From: Clostridium peptidivorans
GTDB taxonomy: Bacteria; Bacillota; Clostridia; Clostridiales; Clostridiaceae
NCBI RefSeq assembly: GCF_900205925.1
Contig: NZ_OAOD01000010.1
Location: 61,623 to 125,622 of the forward strand
Reading direction: 5' to 3'
DNA: 64,000 nt
Shown here: in pieces, positions 18,229 through 27,377 of the stretch
Numbering within the stretch: the first letter of the stretch is position 1
Layout: every line of letters starts with the position of its first letter
Notes under the pieces: model-generated
What the model saw: only the letters and a program-made list of their open reading frames with translations
Told to the model about the DNA's origin: nothing
Databases searched by the model: none
Position numbers and translations under genes: made by a program

Positions 18229-19554
18229 ATGAATAATTCAGTTGAAAGAAAAGGTAAGGCGACAGCATTACTACCACTAATAGTTTTTGTGGCAATATAT
18301 TTATCAATAGCATTAATTACTAATGATTTTTATGCTATGCCTGTTACTGTTCCATTTTTAATTGCTGCTGTGGTAGCATTACTTATGAATAAAAAAGAAA
18401 GTATAAATGACAAAGTTGAGATATTTTGCAAGGGAGCAGGAGATTTAAATATTATACTTATGTGTTTAATATTTATCTTAGCAGGAGCCTTTGCACAAGT
18501 TGCAAAAGATATGGGAGCAGTGGAATCTATTGTTAATTTAGGACTTAAAATACTTCCAAGTAATATTTTAATTTCAGGAATATTTATCATTGGGTGCTTT
18601 ATATCCACTTCTATAGGAACTTCTGTAGGAACCATAGTTGCACTATCTCCAATGGCTGTAGGAGTAGCTGATAAGACTGGAATATCAGTGGCTTTGGTAC
18701 TAGGATCAGTAATTGGCGGAGCGATGTTTGGTGATAATTTATCAATGATTTCTGATACAACAATTGCAGCTACTAGAACTCAAGGATGCGAAATGAGAGA
18801 CAAGTTTAAAACTAATTTCTTTATAGTGCTACCAGCAGCAATTATTACAGCAGTGTTATTTGCAGTAATTACATCGGGGAATAATACTACTTTATCTGGA
18901 AATTATGAGTACAGCATAGTAAAGGTACTTCCTTATTTAGCTGTACTTATAGCAGCACTTTTAGGGATAAATGTAATTTTAGTTTTAGTAGGAGGAGTGG
19001 CACTTTCAGGAATAGTAGGAATTGCTACGGGTTCCATGGGAATTATAGATTTTCTTCAATCCATAGCAAAGGGGATAGCTGGTATGTCAGAACTAGTCAT
19101 AGTATCACTTGTGATTGGGGGAACTGTAGAACTTATTAAACACAATGGAGGAATAGATTTCTTACTTCACTTTATAACAAGCAAGGTAAAATCCAAAAAG
19201 GGTGCTGAGCTTGCTATAGGACTTTTAGTTACTTTAGTAGACGCATGTACTGCTAATAATACCATAGCAATAGTGACTACAGGGCCTTTAGCAAAAAGTA
19301 TATCTTCAAAATATAATATAGAACCACAAAAAACAGCTAGTTTACTAGATACTTTTTCATGCTTTGCACAAGGAGTTATACCATATGGAGCTCAACTTTT
19401 AGTTGCATCAGGTATTGCAGGTATTTCACCATTTTTGATAATGAAGTACTTGTACTATCCATATTTAATTGGAATATCTGCGGTTATTGCTATAGCATTG
19501 GGATTTCCTAGAATAAAAAAGGTAGAAGTAGGAGCTCTAGAAAGGGTAATTTAA
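18229..19554 (+). CDS. metT: NhaC-family antiporter-like protein, probable methionine transporter (MetT)
   Basis: A 441-residue membrane protein with about 11-12 helices of the Na+/H+ antiporter NhaC superfamily (GTSVGTIVALSPMAVGVAD, GGAMFGDNLSMISDTTIAATRTQG, DACTANNTIAIVTTGPLAK). It lies 40 bp behind a SAM-I riboswitch. Comparative genomic work has assigned S-box-controlled NhaC-type proteins as methionine transporters (MetT). The substrate here is inferred from regulation; sequence alone shows only the family. GGGAGG precedes the ATG. Confidence 0.85.
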   Translation: MNNSVERKGKATALLPLIVFVAIYLSIALITNDFYAMPVTVPFLIAAVVALLMNKKESINDKVEIFCKGAGDLNIILMCLIFILAGAFAQVAKDMGAVESIVNLGLKILPSNILISGIFIIGCFISTSIGTSVGTIVALSPMAVGVADKTGISVALVLGSVIGGAMFGDNLSMISDTTIAATRTQGCEMRDKFKTNFFIVLPAAIITAVLFAVITSGNNTTLSGNYEYSIVKVLPYLAVLIAALLGINVILVLVGGVALSGIVGIATGSMGIIDFLQSIAKGIAGMSELVIVSLVIGGTVELIKHNGGIDFLLHFITSKVKSKKGAELAIGLLVTLVDACTANNTIAIVTTGPLAKSISSKYNIEPQKTASLLDTFSCFAQGVIPYGAQLLVASGIAGISPFLIMKYLYYPYLIGISAVIAIALGFPRIKKVEVGALERVI

Positions 19555-19583
19555 TTAATAACTAGTAACTGAGTTAGTAGTTT

Positions 19584-19618
19584 GAGTGCAAAATTATATT
19601 AAATTTTGCACTCTTTTA
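19584..19618 (+). terminator. terminator after the metT-like gene
   Basis: Stem GAGTGCAAAATT (19584-19595) and AATTTTGCACTC (19602-19613) followed by TTTT. Confidence 0.85.
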
Positions 19619-19673
19619 ATTAATAACTATAATATAAAGTCTGGGAAAATAACACAATGGAGTGGATGGGAAA

Positions 19674-20570
19674 ATGGCAAAATTTCAACCAAGAACAAAA
19701 GGATTAATACTTGTAATCATAGGGGCCATGTTATGGGGAATATCAGGTACCGTTGCTCAATATTTGTTTCAAAAAAAGGGATTTAGTCCTGAGTGGCTTG
19801 TTGTAATTCGTTTATTAGTATCAGGAATAATTTTATTAACATATGCAGTTATACAAGAAAAGCAAGACATATGGAAGGTTTGGAGATCTAAACATAATTG
19901 CTATAGTCTTATAATTTTTAGCATCATAGGAATGTTAGGTGTGCAGTATACATATTTTGCTGCTATTAAACATGGAAATGCAGCAACAGCAACTATACTG
20001 CAATATCTATCACCTGTGATAATTACTTGTTATTTAGCTATTCGTACTAAGAAATTTCCAAGCTTACGACAAAGTACAGCTATTGCCTTTGCCATGTTGG
20101 GCACATTTCTTATAATTACAAAAGGAAATATCCATAGCATATCTATTTCTAAGTTAGCACTATTTTGGGGAATTGGTGCAGCCTTTGCATCAGCTTTTTA
20201 CACATTGCAACCTCGGGTTCTTCTTAGTAAATGGGGATCTACGCTTGTAGTTGGATGGAGTATGTTCATTGGTGGAATAGCTTTTAGTTTTATCCATCAA
20301 CCTTGGGATTTTGTGGGACAATGGTCTATTAATTCAATGATTGCTGTTATGTTTGTAGTATTATTTGGAACCCTAATTGCTTTTTATTGTTACTTAGAAA
20401 GTTTAAAATATATACAGCCAACAGAAGCAAGTGTACTATCTTCTATGGAACCTTTATCTGCAGCAGTCTTATCTGTTTTATGGTTACGAGTTCCACTTGG
20501 TACCATAGAGTGGTTAGGAATAGTATGTGTTATATCTGCAATTATAATTTTGTCTAATGTAAAAGATTAG
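19674..20570 (+). CDS. EamA/DMT-family transporter
   Basis: About 298 residues with ten predicted membrane helices as two EamA repeats (GAMLWGISGTVAQYLFQ at the first; FGTLIAFYCYLESLKYIQPTEASVLSSMEPLSAAVLS at the second). It belongs to the drug/metabolite transporter superfamily, mostly exporters of amino acids or metabolites. The ATG at 19674 has GGAG at 19659-19662; an in-frame GTG at 19662 is possible but lies on that site. Whether it is related to methionine metabolism is unknown; a terminator separates it from the S-box gene. Confidence 0.88.
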   Translation: MAKFQPRTKGLILVIIGAMLWGISGTVAQYLFQKKGFSPEWLVVIRLLVSGIILLTYAVIQEKQDIWKVWRSKHNCYSLIIFSIIGMLGVQYTYFAAIKHGNAATATILQYLSPVIITCYLAIRTKKFPSLRQSTAIAFAMLGTFLIITKGNIHSISISKLALFWGIGAAFASAFYTLQPRVLLSKWGSTLVVGWSMFIGGIAFSFIHQPWDFVGQWSINSMIAVMFVVLFGTLIAFYCYLESLKYIQPTEASVLSSMEPLSAAVLSVLWLRVPLGTIEWLGIVCVISAIIILSNVKD

Positions 20571-20877
20571 CTATATATTATACTTAAACTTATTAAATAA
20601 AATATAAAAACACTATAATACTTATATGGAAAATACTTCATAGAAGTTTTTAAATATAAATTAGCTTAATTTATACTATAATTCGACAGGAGAAAATCCA
20701 GAAAAATACAGTTATTACCATTGGATGGATAAGTATTCACTATTAGGAAGTGTTTTTTACCTTCTTTGTCATATTAGATAAACAACTTGTCCAAATCATA
20801 GTTCATGAAATGACAGGTTTCTTGCACCTTAGGTGTTATTATATTAATATAACTTAGCGAGTGGAGGGAAATGAATT
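20571..20877. other. 307-bp intergenic region, no gene seen
   Basis: A/T-rich. A weak hairpin-like ACTTGTCCAAAT...ATGACAGGTTT lies at about 20792-20820. A short CACCTTAGGTG inverted repeat is just before a TATATTAATATAA stretch that could hold the promoter of the next gene. No ORF with a ribosome binding site and no recognised RNA were found. Confidence 0.5.
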
Positions 20878-21231
20878 ATGATAATAGTTGAAAATTTATC
20901 AAAAATTCATCAAGGAGAAGATATGGAAAAGACCTATTTTTATAGATTGATAAAGGATAAATTTAATCTAAATTATGGAGATGAGTTAATAGAAGTACAG
21001 TCCTATGGAATAGAAATAGAAAGACAGGATAAAGTAGAGGGAAATATAGTAAATATAGAAAGAGATTATATAAAAAATATAAGTCCTCAAAGACACAAAG
21101 TACATAGTCTTTTGAAAGTGCTACATGAAAACACTGTGTCACCGATACATCTTATAGATATAGCAGGGGATTATGTAGACGAGTATATTAAGGATTTTGA
21201 TAACGTATTAAAAGAAATAGCAACAAACTAA
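20878..21231 (+). CDS. small clostridial protein, DUF6514-like
   Basis: A 117-residue acidic cytosolic protein with no signal peptide (EKTYFYRLIKDKFNLNYGDELIEVQSYGIEIERQD, then VNIERDYIKNISPQRHKVHSLLKVLHENTVSPIHLIDIAGDYVDEYI). The pattern resembles a small clostridial family of unknown function that I believe is DUF6514; this is from memory. GTGGAGGG precedes the ATG. A structured RNA candidate follows it and precedes acpS. Function is unknown. Confidence 0.65.
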   Translation: MIIVENLSKIHQGEDMEKTYFYRLIKDKFNLNYGDELIEVQSYGIEIERQDKVEGNIVNIERDYIKNISPQRHKVHSLLKVLHENTVSPIHLIDIAGDYVDEYIKDFDNVLKEIATN

Positions 21232-21282
21232 TAATAATTAGTAACTAGTGACCAATAGCCAGTGAGCGGGAATAAAAAATAA

Positions 21283-21549
21283 ATGGTTGCGGATAGTTAA
21301 TAGGAATATCAAGTGATTCTTAGACTCAGGTGGAGTTTGCTTGTGAAGAATACTTATCTCCAGCTGAGTCTTAGAAGAACTTATCCAGGGGCGTATCAGC
21401 CGTTATCTCCCACCTAAGAGGACGAGAGTATTACGGATGGTTGCCATCGGATAAAACTTAAATTTGATTATTTTAATTATAGGGTTTATTATGGGAATTA
21501 ATTAATATAGAATTAATGATAAAATAGAGATATAAATCTCTATTTTATT
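21283..21549 (+). ncRNA. structured non-coding RNA candidate upstream of acpS
   Basis: No gene lies between 21232 and 21575, yet the DNA is unusually G/C-balanced and structured. CTTAGACTCAGGTGGAG (21319-21335) pairs with CTCCAGCTGAGTCTTAG (21358-21374) at 15 of 17 positions. TTATCC (21381-21386) can pair with GGATAA (21449-21454) around an inner domain with CCTAAGAGG and GGCGTATCAGCC. It ends in an intrinsic terminator, AAATAGAGATATAAATCTCTATTT plus T-run (about 21522-21553). It could be a free RNA such as the raiA class, a 6S-like RNA, or a leader of acpS. I cannot name it with certainty. Confidence 0.55.
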
Positions 21550-21575
21550 TTTATATAAAAAAGGCGGTGATAAAT

Positions 21576-21944
21576 GTGATAGGGGGAACGGGCATAGATA
21601 TAATTGAAATATATAGAATAAAAAGTGCCATGATGAAAAACAATAATTTTATATATAAGATATTTACGGAAAGGGAAATAGACTATTTTGAAAGAAGAAA
21701 GTTTTTACCAGAAGTAGTTGCAGGCAATTTTGCCGCAAAGGAAGCTATAGCAAAAGCATTAGGAACTGGGTTTAGAAAATTTTCCTTAAGGGATATAGAG
21801 ATTCTTCGTGATGAACTTGGAGCACCTGTAGCACTTTTACATGGGAGTTCAAAAGAACTTGTAAAAGAGCCTTATAAACTTCATGTGTCAATATCTCATA
21901 GTAGAGAAAATGCTATAGCCTATGCAGTTTTGGAGGTGTATTAA
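21576..21944 (+). CDS. acpS: holo-[acyl-carrier-protein] synthase
   Basis: About 122 residues. GGTGIDIIEI carries the metal-binding Asp, and AGNFAAKEAIAKALGTGFR the catalytic Glu/Lys region. LHVSISHSRENAIAYAVLE closes the fold. It transfers 4'-phosphopantetheine from CoA to acyl carrier protein. GTG at 21576 is preferred because AAGGCGGTG sits before it and the protein then begins close to the conserved motif; an in-frame GTG three codons earlier lies inside that ribosome binding site. It is followed after 3 bp by nnr. Confidence 0.93.
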   Translation: MIGGTGIDIIEIYRIKSAMMKNNNFIYKIFTEREIDYFERRKFLPEVVAGNFAAKEAIAKALGTGFRKFSLRDIEILRDELGAPVALLHGSSKELVKEPYKLHVSISHSRENAIAYAVLEVY

Positions 21945-21947
21945 TAT

Positions 21948-23447
21948 ATGAAAATAGGTACTGCAGAAGTTATGAGGAAAATTGATAAATACTCTATAGA
22001 AGTTTTAAAAATACCTAGTATAGTGCTTATGGAGAATGCTGCACTTAAAGTTATAAAAAATATTGACCTTGAAAATATTCATAGTTTCTCTATTATATGT
22101 GGTAGAGGGAATAATGGAGGAGATGGACTAGCGGTGGCCAGACATCTTCATGTAATAGGAAAAGATGTAGGCGTGTTTTTGTTAGGAGGAGACCAAGGGC
22201 TTTCTGGAGACTCTCAAATTAATTATAATATACTTTTAAACATGGGAGTTAAAATAATATCTGTAAACAATATGGAAGATATAAATGAAATGAGAGAGTA
22301 CTTAGAGCAAGCTGATGTTATTATAGATGCCATATTTGGAACAGGTTTAAATAAAAATGTTGAAGGCATATATAGTGCAGCTATATCTGTAATAAATGAA
22401 AGCAATTCCTATATCTTATCTATAGACATACCTTCAGGATTAGAATGTAATAGTGGTAGAGTACTTGGAAATTCTATAAGGGCAAATAAAACTGTAACTT
22501 TTCAGTTATATAAGAAGGGCTTTTTAAATTATGGCGTGGATAAGTATACAGGAGCAGTTGTGATAGAGGATATAGGTATCCCAAAAGATGCAATTCATAA
22601 GTTTCACGAAAATGAATATATAATGGATAAGGTTTTTATAAAGAAAAGTATAATTAAAAGAAATAAGCATGGCTATAAAGGAGATTATGGAAGAGTTCTT
22701 ATTATTGCAGGTTCTAAGGGGTTTACTGGAGCTTCGTACATAGCCACTCAGGGGTCGGTAAGAAGTGGAGCAGGACTTGTTACGCTTTGTTGCGATGAAG
22801 AAGTACAGCCAATTTTAAGTTCTAAACTTGTAGAAGCCATGACTTTGTCTTTTGATGATAAGGGAAGATTTAAAAATGTGTTAAAAAGTAGTGATTGCAT
22901 AGCTGTAGGTCCTGGAATGGGAAACAATGAAACTACATTTCAATTTGTAATGGACACTTTATTAAATGCAACATGTCCTATAGTAATTGATGCAGATGGA
23001 TTAAACGTTCTTAAAGATAAACTTCATTTATTGGAGCAATGCAAAAATAAAGTAATAATTACTCCACATTTAGGGGAAATGTCTAAGTTAACAGGATTGT
23101 CTATAGAAGATATAAAACAAAATCGCATTGAAGTTGCACAAAAGTTTGCCAAGAAATATGGATGCATAGTACTTTTAAAGGGATATAATACTGTAATTAC
23201 AGATGGGAACAAAACTGTTATAAATCCTACAGGCAATAGTGCTATGGCATCAGGTGGCATGGGAGATGCACTAACGGGCATAATTGCTTCTTTTGTAGCT
23301 CAAGGATATGAGCCGCTAAAAGCAACAAGTATTTCAGCTTTTATACATGGCTATACAGGAGAAAAACTCTCAAAGAAAATGTTTTGTGTAAATGCAAGTC
23401 AACTGTTAGAGGAACTTCCCTATGTTATTAAGGAACTGATGGAGTAA
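21948..23447 (+). CDS. nnr: bifunctional ADP-dependent NAD(P)H-hydrate dehydratase / NAD(P)H-hydrate epimerase
   Basis: A 499-residue two-domain repair enzyme. The N-terminal YjeF-N epimerase domain contains CGRGNNGGDGLAVARHL. The C-terminal ribokinase-like dehydratase contains GDYGRVLIIAGSKGFTGA, VGPGMGNN and NPTGNSAMASGGMGDALTGIIASF. Together they convert damaged NAD(P)H hydrates back to NAD(P)H. It is directly behind acpS in one unit, a common bacterial order. Length is normal for the fused form. Confidence 0.95.
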   Translation: MKIGTAEVMRKIDKYSIEVLKIPSIVLMENAALKVIKNIDLENIHSFSIICGRGNNGGDGLAVARHLHVIGKDVGVFLLGGDQGLSGDSQINYNILLNMGVKIISVNNMEDINEMREYLEQADVIIDAIFGTGLNKNVEGIYSAAISVINESNSYILSIDIPSGLECNSGRVLGNSIRANKTVTFQLYKKGFLNYGVDKYTGAVVIEDIGIPKDAIHKFHENEYIMDKVFIKKSIIKRNKHGYKGDYGRVLIIAGSKGFTGASYIATQGSVRSGAGLVTLCCDEEVQPILSSKLVEAMTLSFDDKGRFKNVLKSSDCIAVGPGMGNNETTFQFVMDTLLNATCPIVIDADGLNVLKDKLHLLEQCKNKVIITPHLGEMSKLTGLSIEDIKQNRIEVAQKFAKKYGCIVLLKGYNTVITDGNKTVINPTGNSAMASGGMGDALTGIIASFVAQGYEPLKATSISAFIHGYTGEKLSKKMFCVNASQLLEELPYVIKELME

Positions 23448-23547
23448 CCGATCTAAAATTATGGGATATAATCTAACTTTAATTAGAATAATGAAATTAA
23501 GGCAGGAATAGTATTAATAATAGAAAGTAAAGTTCAGGAGGAATTTT

Positions 23548-24165
23548 ATGAAAAAATTATTGTTAATATTAATTGCTGCTTTTTTTATGATGGTTTTTGG
23601 TGGGTGCTATTTCAAAATAGATAAAACTCAGAAAAATCTAGATTATATAAAATCCTTAAAAAGTTATACTAGTGATGCTCATATTATATTGCAAAATGAT
23701 AAGCAAAATATAGAATATGATATGAAACAGTACTATAAAAAGAATATGGGGGTTAGATTAGAACTAAATTCAGATAGAATTTATGTGTGCAAAGGTGATA
23801 AAATATATGTAAATGATATTAAAAGTGGATTTAAATATACTTTAAGTGGGGACTTTGAGAATATCGTAAAGTTGAGTTCTGTAGGAGAGTATATTAGATT
23901 AATTTATACCAATGAGGAAATTAAGACTTACTTTAAAGATATAAGTGGAATTAAATATCAAGTACTTGAGATATATTTATCAAATTTAAATAGAAATTTA
24001 GATAAGGGAAAGCTTTATATCAATAATGAAACCAAACTTCCTGAGTTTGTTGAAGTATATGATTTAAATAATAAGATTAAATTTAAAGTGCTTTATAAAA
24101 ACTTTGTGGCAAATGCAGAAGTAAATGAGGAGTTATTAAGTACAGAAGCGAAGGGTGGAATTTAA
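23548..24165 (+). CDS. gerS: lipoprotein next to alr, GerS-like
   Basis: A 205-residue protein with a signal peptide and lipobox (MMVFGGC, Cys about 19). The remainder is a beta-rich LolA/LppX-like domain (YTSDAHIILQNDKQNIEYDMKQYYKKNMGVRLEL, YVNDIKSGFKYTLSG, YINNETKLPEFVEVYDLNNKIKFKVLYKNF). It ends directly against the alr start codon. In Clostridioides difficile the germination lipoprotein GerS, needed for spore cortex hydrolysis, is encoded immediately upstream of alr2, so position and architecture match. The GerS name rests on synteny and fold, not on measured identity. AGGAGG precedes the ATG. Confidence 0.7.
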   Translation: MKKLLLILIAAFFMMVFGGCYFKIDKTQKNLDYIKSLKSYTSDAHIILQNDKQNIEYDMKQYYKKNMGVRLELNSDRIYVCKGDKIYVNDIKSGFKYTLSGDFENIVKLSSVGEYIRLIYTNEEIKTYFKDISGIKYQVLEIYLSNLNRNLDKGKLYINNETKLPEFVEVYDLNNKIKFKVLYKNFVANAEVNEELLSTEAKGGI

Positions 24166-25326
24166 GTGTTCAGACATTTAAGACCAGTATGGGCAGAAAT
24201 AAATTTAGATAATTTAGCTCATAATATAAGAGAAATTAAAAGAGTAACAACAGCAACAGAAATTATAGGAGTAGTTAAAGCTGATGCTTATGGGCATGGA
24301 GCGTTAGATATAGCTCCAACCTTACTTGAAAATGGAGTTACAAGGCTTGCAGTAGCTGTTTTAAATGAAGCAGTAGAACTTAGAAGGGGAGGAATACAAT
24401 GTCCTATTATGATTTTAGGATATACACCTCCCAATTTAATAGATCTTTTGGTAAAATATGATATAGAGCAAACTGTATATTCCTATGACTTAGCAAAGAA
24501 AATTTCAGATAAAGCTGTAGAGGAAAATAAAATAGGGAAAATTCATATAGCTTTTGATACAGGAATGGGAAGAATAGGCTTCTTACCTAGAGAAGAAGAT
24601 ATAGAGGAGATAGAAAAAATTAGTAAGCTTCCAAATATAAAGATAGAGGGAATTTATTCTCATTTTTCCACAGCAGATGAAAAGGATAAAAGCTACACAT
24701 ATGAACAATTAAAAAAATTCAATTGGTTTTATAATATATTACAGGAAAAAGGAATAGAAATAAATATAAGACATATAGCAAACAGTGCGGGTATTATAGA
24801 TATGCCTGAAACACATTTTGAAGCAGTAAGACCTGGTGTTATATTATATGGATACTATCCTTCAGAAGAAGTGGATAAAACAAAGGTGTGTCTAAAGCCT
24901 GTAATGTCTTTAAAAACTAACATAGTTCACTTAAAGAAGGTTCCAATAGGAGAATATATAAGCTATGGCAGAAAATTTAAAACTGAGAGGGAAAGTATTA
25001 TAGGAACTCTACCTGTAGGCTATGCAGATGGCTATACAAGATCTTTAGGAGATAACGCTAAAGTGATAATAAACGGGAAGCTGGTACCCGTGTTAGGAAG
25101 AATATGTATGGATCAATGCATGGTAGATTTAACAAATGTACCAGATGTAAACTTAGGAGATGAAGTTATACTTATGGGAGAAGATAATGGATTGAAAATG
25201 ACAGCAGATGAATTAGCATCTATATTAGGTACAATAAATTATGAAGTGTTATGTATGATAAGCAGAAGAGTTCCGAGAGTCTATGTAAAAGATAAAAAAG
25301 TTATTAAAATAAGAAGCTATGTATAA
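24166..25326 (+). CDS. alr: alanine racemase
   Basis: A 386-residue PLP enzyme. It has the PLP lysine motif GVVKADAYGHG (Lys about 39), the TIM-barrel FDTGMGRIGF, HIANSAGI, RPGVILYGYYP, SYGRKF and the C-terminal catalytic Tyr/Cys region GRICMDQCMVDLT. It makes D-alanine for peptidoglycan. It starts at GTG directly after the stop of the lipoprotein gene (TAAGTG), with AAGGGTGG upstream, so the two are translationally linked. Confidence 0.96.
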   Translation: MFRHLRPVWAEINLDNLAHNIREIKRVTTATEIIGVVKADAYGHGALDIAPTLLENGVTRLAVAVLNEAVELRRGGIQCPIMILGYTPPNLIDLLVKYDIEQTVYSYDLAKKISDKAVEENKIGKIHIAFDTGMGRIGFLPREEDIEEIEKISKLPNIKIEGIYSHFSTADEKDKSYTYEQLKKFNWFYNILQEKGIEINIRHIANSAGIIDMPETHFEAVRPGVILYGYYPSEEVDKTKVCLKPVMSLKTNIVHLKKVPIGEYISYGRKFKTERESIIGTLPVGYADGYTRSLGDNAKVIINGKLVPVLGRICMDQCMVDLTNVPDVNLGDEVILMGEDNGLKMTADELASILGTINYEVLCMISRRVPRVYVKDKKVIKIRSYV

Positions 25327-25444
25327 AGTTACCAGTTATGTAAATAATAAAAAATGCGAAAAAAATTTTGACATGACTAGGATTATAGTAATATAATTGT
25401 TCTGTACATATCTTTTGCATAGGTTAATAGGAGGTATAGATTTA

Positions 25445-25765
25445 ATGTCAGATTCAAAAAAATTGGTAGTAAACCTCTCAGAAACACTTAATAATGAATT
25501 TAATAAGGCACTTAAAGAAGATTCCAAAAAAAGAAGTCAATTTATTAGGGAAGCTATAATACTATATATTGAGGAGAAAAAAATAGCAAAAGAAATGGAG
25601 CTAATGAGAAAAGGTTACATGGAAATGGGAAATATAAATTTAGAATTTGCAGAGATGGGCTTTGCAAGTGACATTAGAGAATTAAAAGAATATGAAGCGA
25701 AGCTTCCGGAGTGTGATTGGTCCCATGACAACGATAGTGAAAAGAGGAGATATATTTTATGCTGA
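25445..25765 (+). CDS. mazE: antitoxin EndoAI/MazE (ribbon-helix-helix)
   Basis: About 106 residues. The N-terminal DNA-binding region ([45 protein letters not shown]) is a ribbon-helix-helix. The acidic C-terminal tail would bind the toxin. AGGAGG precedes the ATG at 25445; an upstream in-frame ATG lacks a site. The toxin gene starts 41 bp inside it, in the +1 frame, as usual for tight antitoxin-toxin coupling. The alr-mazEF order matches Bacillus and Clostridium. Confidence 0.9.
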   Translation: MSDSKKLVVNLSETLNNEFNKALKEDSKKRSQFIREAIILYIEEKKIAKEMELMRKGYMEMGNINLEFAEMGFASDIRELKEYEAKLPECDWSHDNDSEKRRYILC

Positions 25766-26087
25766 TTTAAGCCCTGTAGTAGGTTCAGAACAGGGAGGCA
25801 TAAGACCCGTAATTATTATTCAAAATGATGTAGGAAATAAATATAGTCCTACAGTCATTGTAGCAGCAATAACTTCACAGATTAATAAAGCAAAACTACC
25901 TACCCATGTGGAGATTTCTTCCGAGGATTATGGTTTAAATAAAGACTCTGTGGTATTGCTAGAACAAATCAGAACATTAGATAAAAGACGACTTAAAGAA
26001 AAAATTGGACACATGTCTAATAGCGATATGAAGAAAGTAGATGCAGCACTTTTGATAAGTATAGGATTGAATATAGGATTAAAATAG
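25725..26087 (+). CDS. mazF: endoribonuclease toxin MazF/EndoA
   Basis: About 120 residues of the PemK/MazF fold: [54 protein letters not shown], and [21 protein letters not shown]. It cleaves single-stranded RNA at a short recognition sequence unless bound by MazE. The start at ATG 25725, inside mazE, gives the normal N-terminus; the longer in-frame extension has no support. A short GGGCTC/GGGCCC hairpin follows the gene. Confidence 0.95.
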   Translation: MTTIVKRGDIFYADLSPVVGSEQGGIRPVIIIQNDVGNKYSPTVIVAAITSQINKAKLPTHVEISSEDYGLNKDSVVLLEQIRTLDKRRLKEKIGHMSNSDMKKVDAALLISIGLNIGLK

Positions 26088-26273
26088 TAGTAAGGGCTCT
26101 TAATGGGCCCTTATTCTTATACATAAAATAAGAAGAGGTTTAAGTATGAATAGCAAACAATTTTTATAAGATAATAAATGGGAAAATATCTCAATTTATT
26201 GAGAAATGATGATATATAATGAAATTATATATAGTTATCAAGTAATAAAAAGAACGTGGAGAAGGTGTTATTT

Positions 26274-27128
26274 ATGAAAAAACTTAGAGAATATTTTTTA
26301 ATTACGTTTGGAGTGTTCTTGGTATCGTTAGCTGCGGAGCTATTCTATGCTCCAAATAACATTGCAGCAGGAGGGGTCATAGGAATAGCTATAATTATAA
26401 ATCACTTTTTACCATTTTTACAAATAGGTACCCTTTCTTTAATTATGAATGGGATGTTGTTTGTTATAGCATTCATAGTTATAGGAGGAAAATTTGGAGC
26501 TAAAACCATATATGCCAGTTTAGCTATGTCTTTGATACTGTGGATTATAGGCAAAGTTGAGTTTCCTGCAAGCATTATGACTCATGACCTTTTTTTAGCC
26601 TCAGCTTTTGGAACCATAATATCTGCAATAGGAATGGGAATAACCTTTAATCAAAGGGCCTCCACAGGAGGAACAGATATAATTGCAAAGATAATGAATA
26701 AATTTATACATATTCCAATAGGCAAGGCACTTTTATCAGTAGATTTCATAGTAACACTATTTTCAGCAATATCCTTTGGAATTGAAGTAGGTATGTATTC
26801 TTTATTATCAGTAATATTTAACGGAATAATAATTGACTGGTACATTGAAGGGTTTAATGTTTGTAAGCAAGTTGTTATAATAAGTTCTAAACATGATATT
26901 ATAAAAAGGTTTATAATAGATGAACTTGACAGAAGCTGTACCATTTTTAAGGGGAGGGGCGGCTACAATAATGCTGATATTGATGTTTTATATACTGTAA
27001 TAAATAGAAGGGAATTCATTAAGTTAAAGGATTATATAAGAGGGATAGATAATAGGGCATTTATTACCGTAGGAGAAGTTCATGAAGTGCTTGGAGAAGG
27101 ATTTCAGGATATTTCATTAGAAGACTAG
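26274..27128 (+). CDS. YitT-family membrane protein
   Basis: About 284 residues. Five or six N-terminal membrane helices (FLVSLAAELFYAPNNIAAGGVIGIAIIINHF, NQRASTGGTDIIAKIMNK) form the YitT membrane domain. A C-terminal cytosolic DUF2179-type domain (TIFKGRGGYNNADIDVLYTVINRREFIKLK) follows. Function in this family is poorly known. ATG 26274 is preferred over an in-frame GTG at 26256 on spacing of GAGAAGG. A terminator follows after 40 bp. Confidence 0.9.
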   Translation: MKKLREYFLITFGVFLVSLAAELFYAPNNIAAGGVIGIAIIINHFLPFLQIGTLSLIMNGMLFVIAFIVIGGKFGAKTIYASLAMSLILWIIGKVEFPASIMTHDLFLASAFGTIISAIGMGITFNQRASTGGTDIIAKIMNKFIHIPIGKALLSVDFIVTLFSAISFGIEVGMYSLLSVIFNGIIIDWYIEGFNVCKQVVIISSKHDIIKRFIIDELDRSCTIFKGRGGYNNADIDVLYTVINRREFIKLKDYIRGIDNRAFITVGEVHEVLGEGFQDISLED

Positions 27129-27168
27129 ATTAGTTAATGGTAAATAGTTAATAATTAATAATTATGGG

Positions 27169-27198
27169 AAAAGTTTGCGTGGCAAACTTTTTTTGTTT
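27169..27198 (+). terminator. terminator after the yitT-like gene
   Basis: Stem AAAAGTTTGC (27169-27178) and GCAAACTTTT (27182-27191) with a T-run. Confidence 0.88.
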
Positions 27199-27377
27199 GC
27201 AGAAATTTATTTAGAAATATCCGTTAAAAGTAATTTACTATTAATTGCTAAATATTAACTGAATTTTTTATTGTAATTTAATTTTTTATTTTATATACCT
27301 ATGTTATAATAATATTGCATGTTAAGGGAAATATGATGAAGAATGTTACTATATGTATAAATAAGGGAGAGGTTGAA

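Noticed and set aside
19586..19786. 66-codon frame overlapping the EamA gene
   Set aside because: Out of frame with the clear transporter gene and with no homology features.
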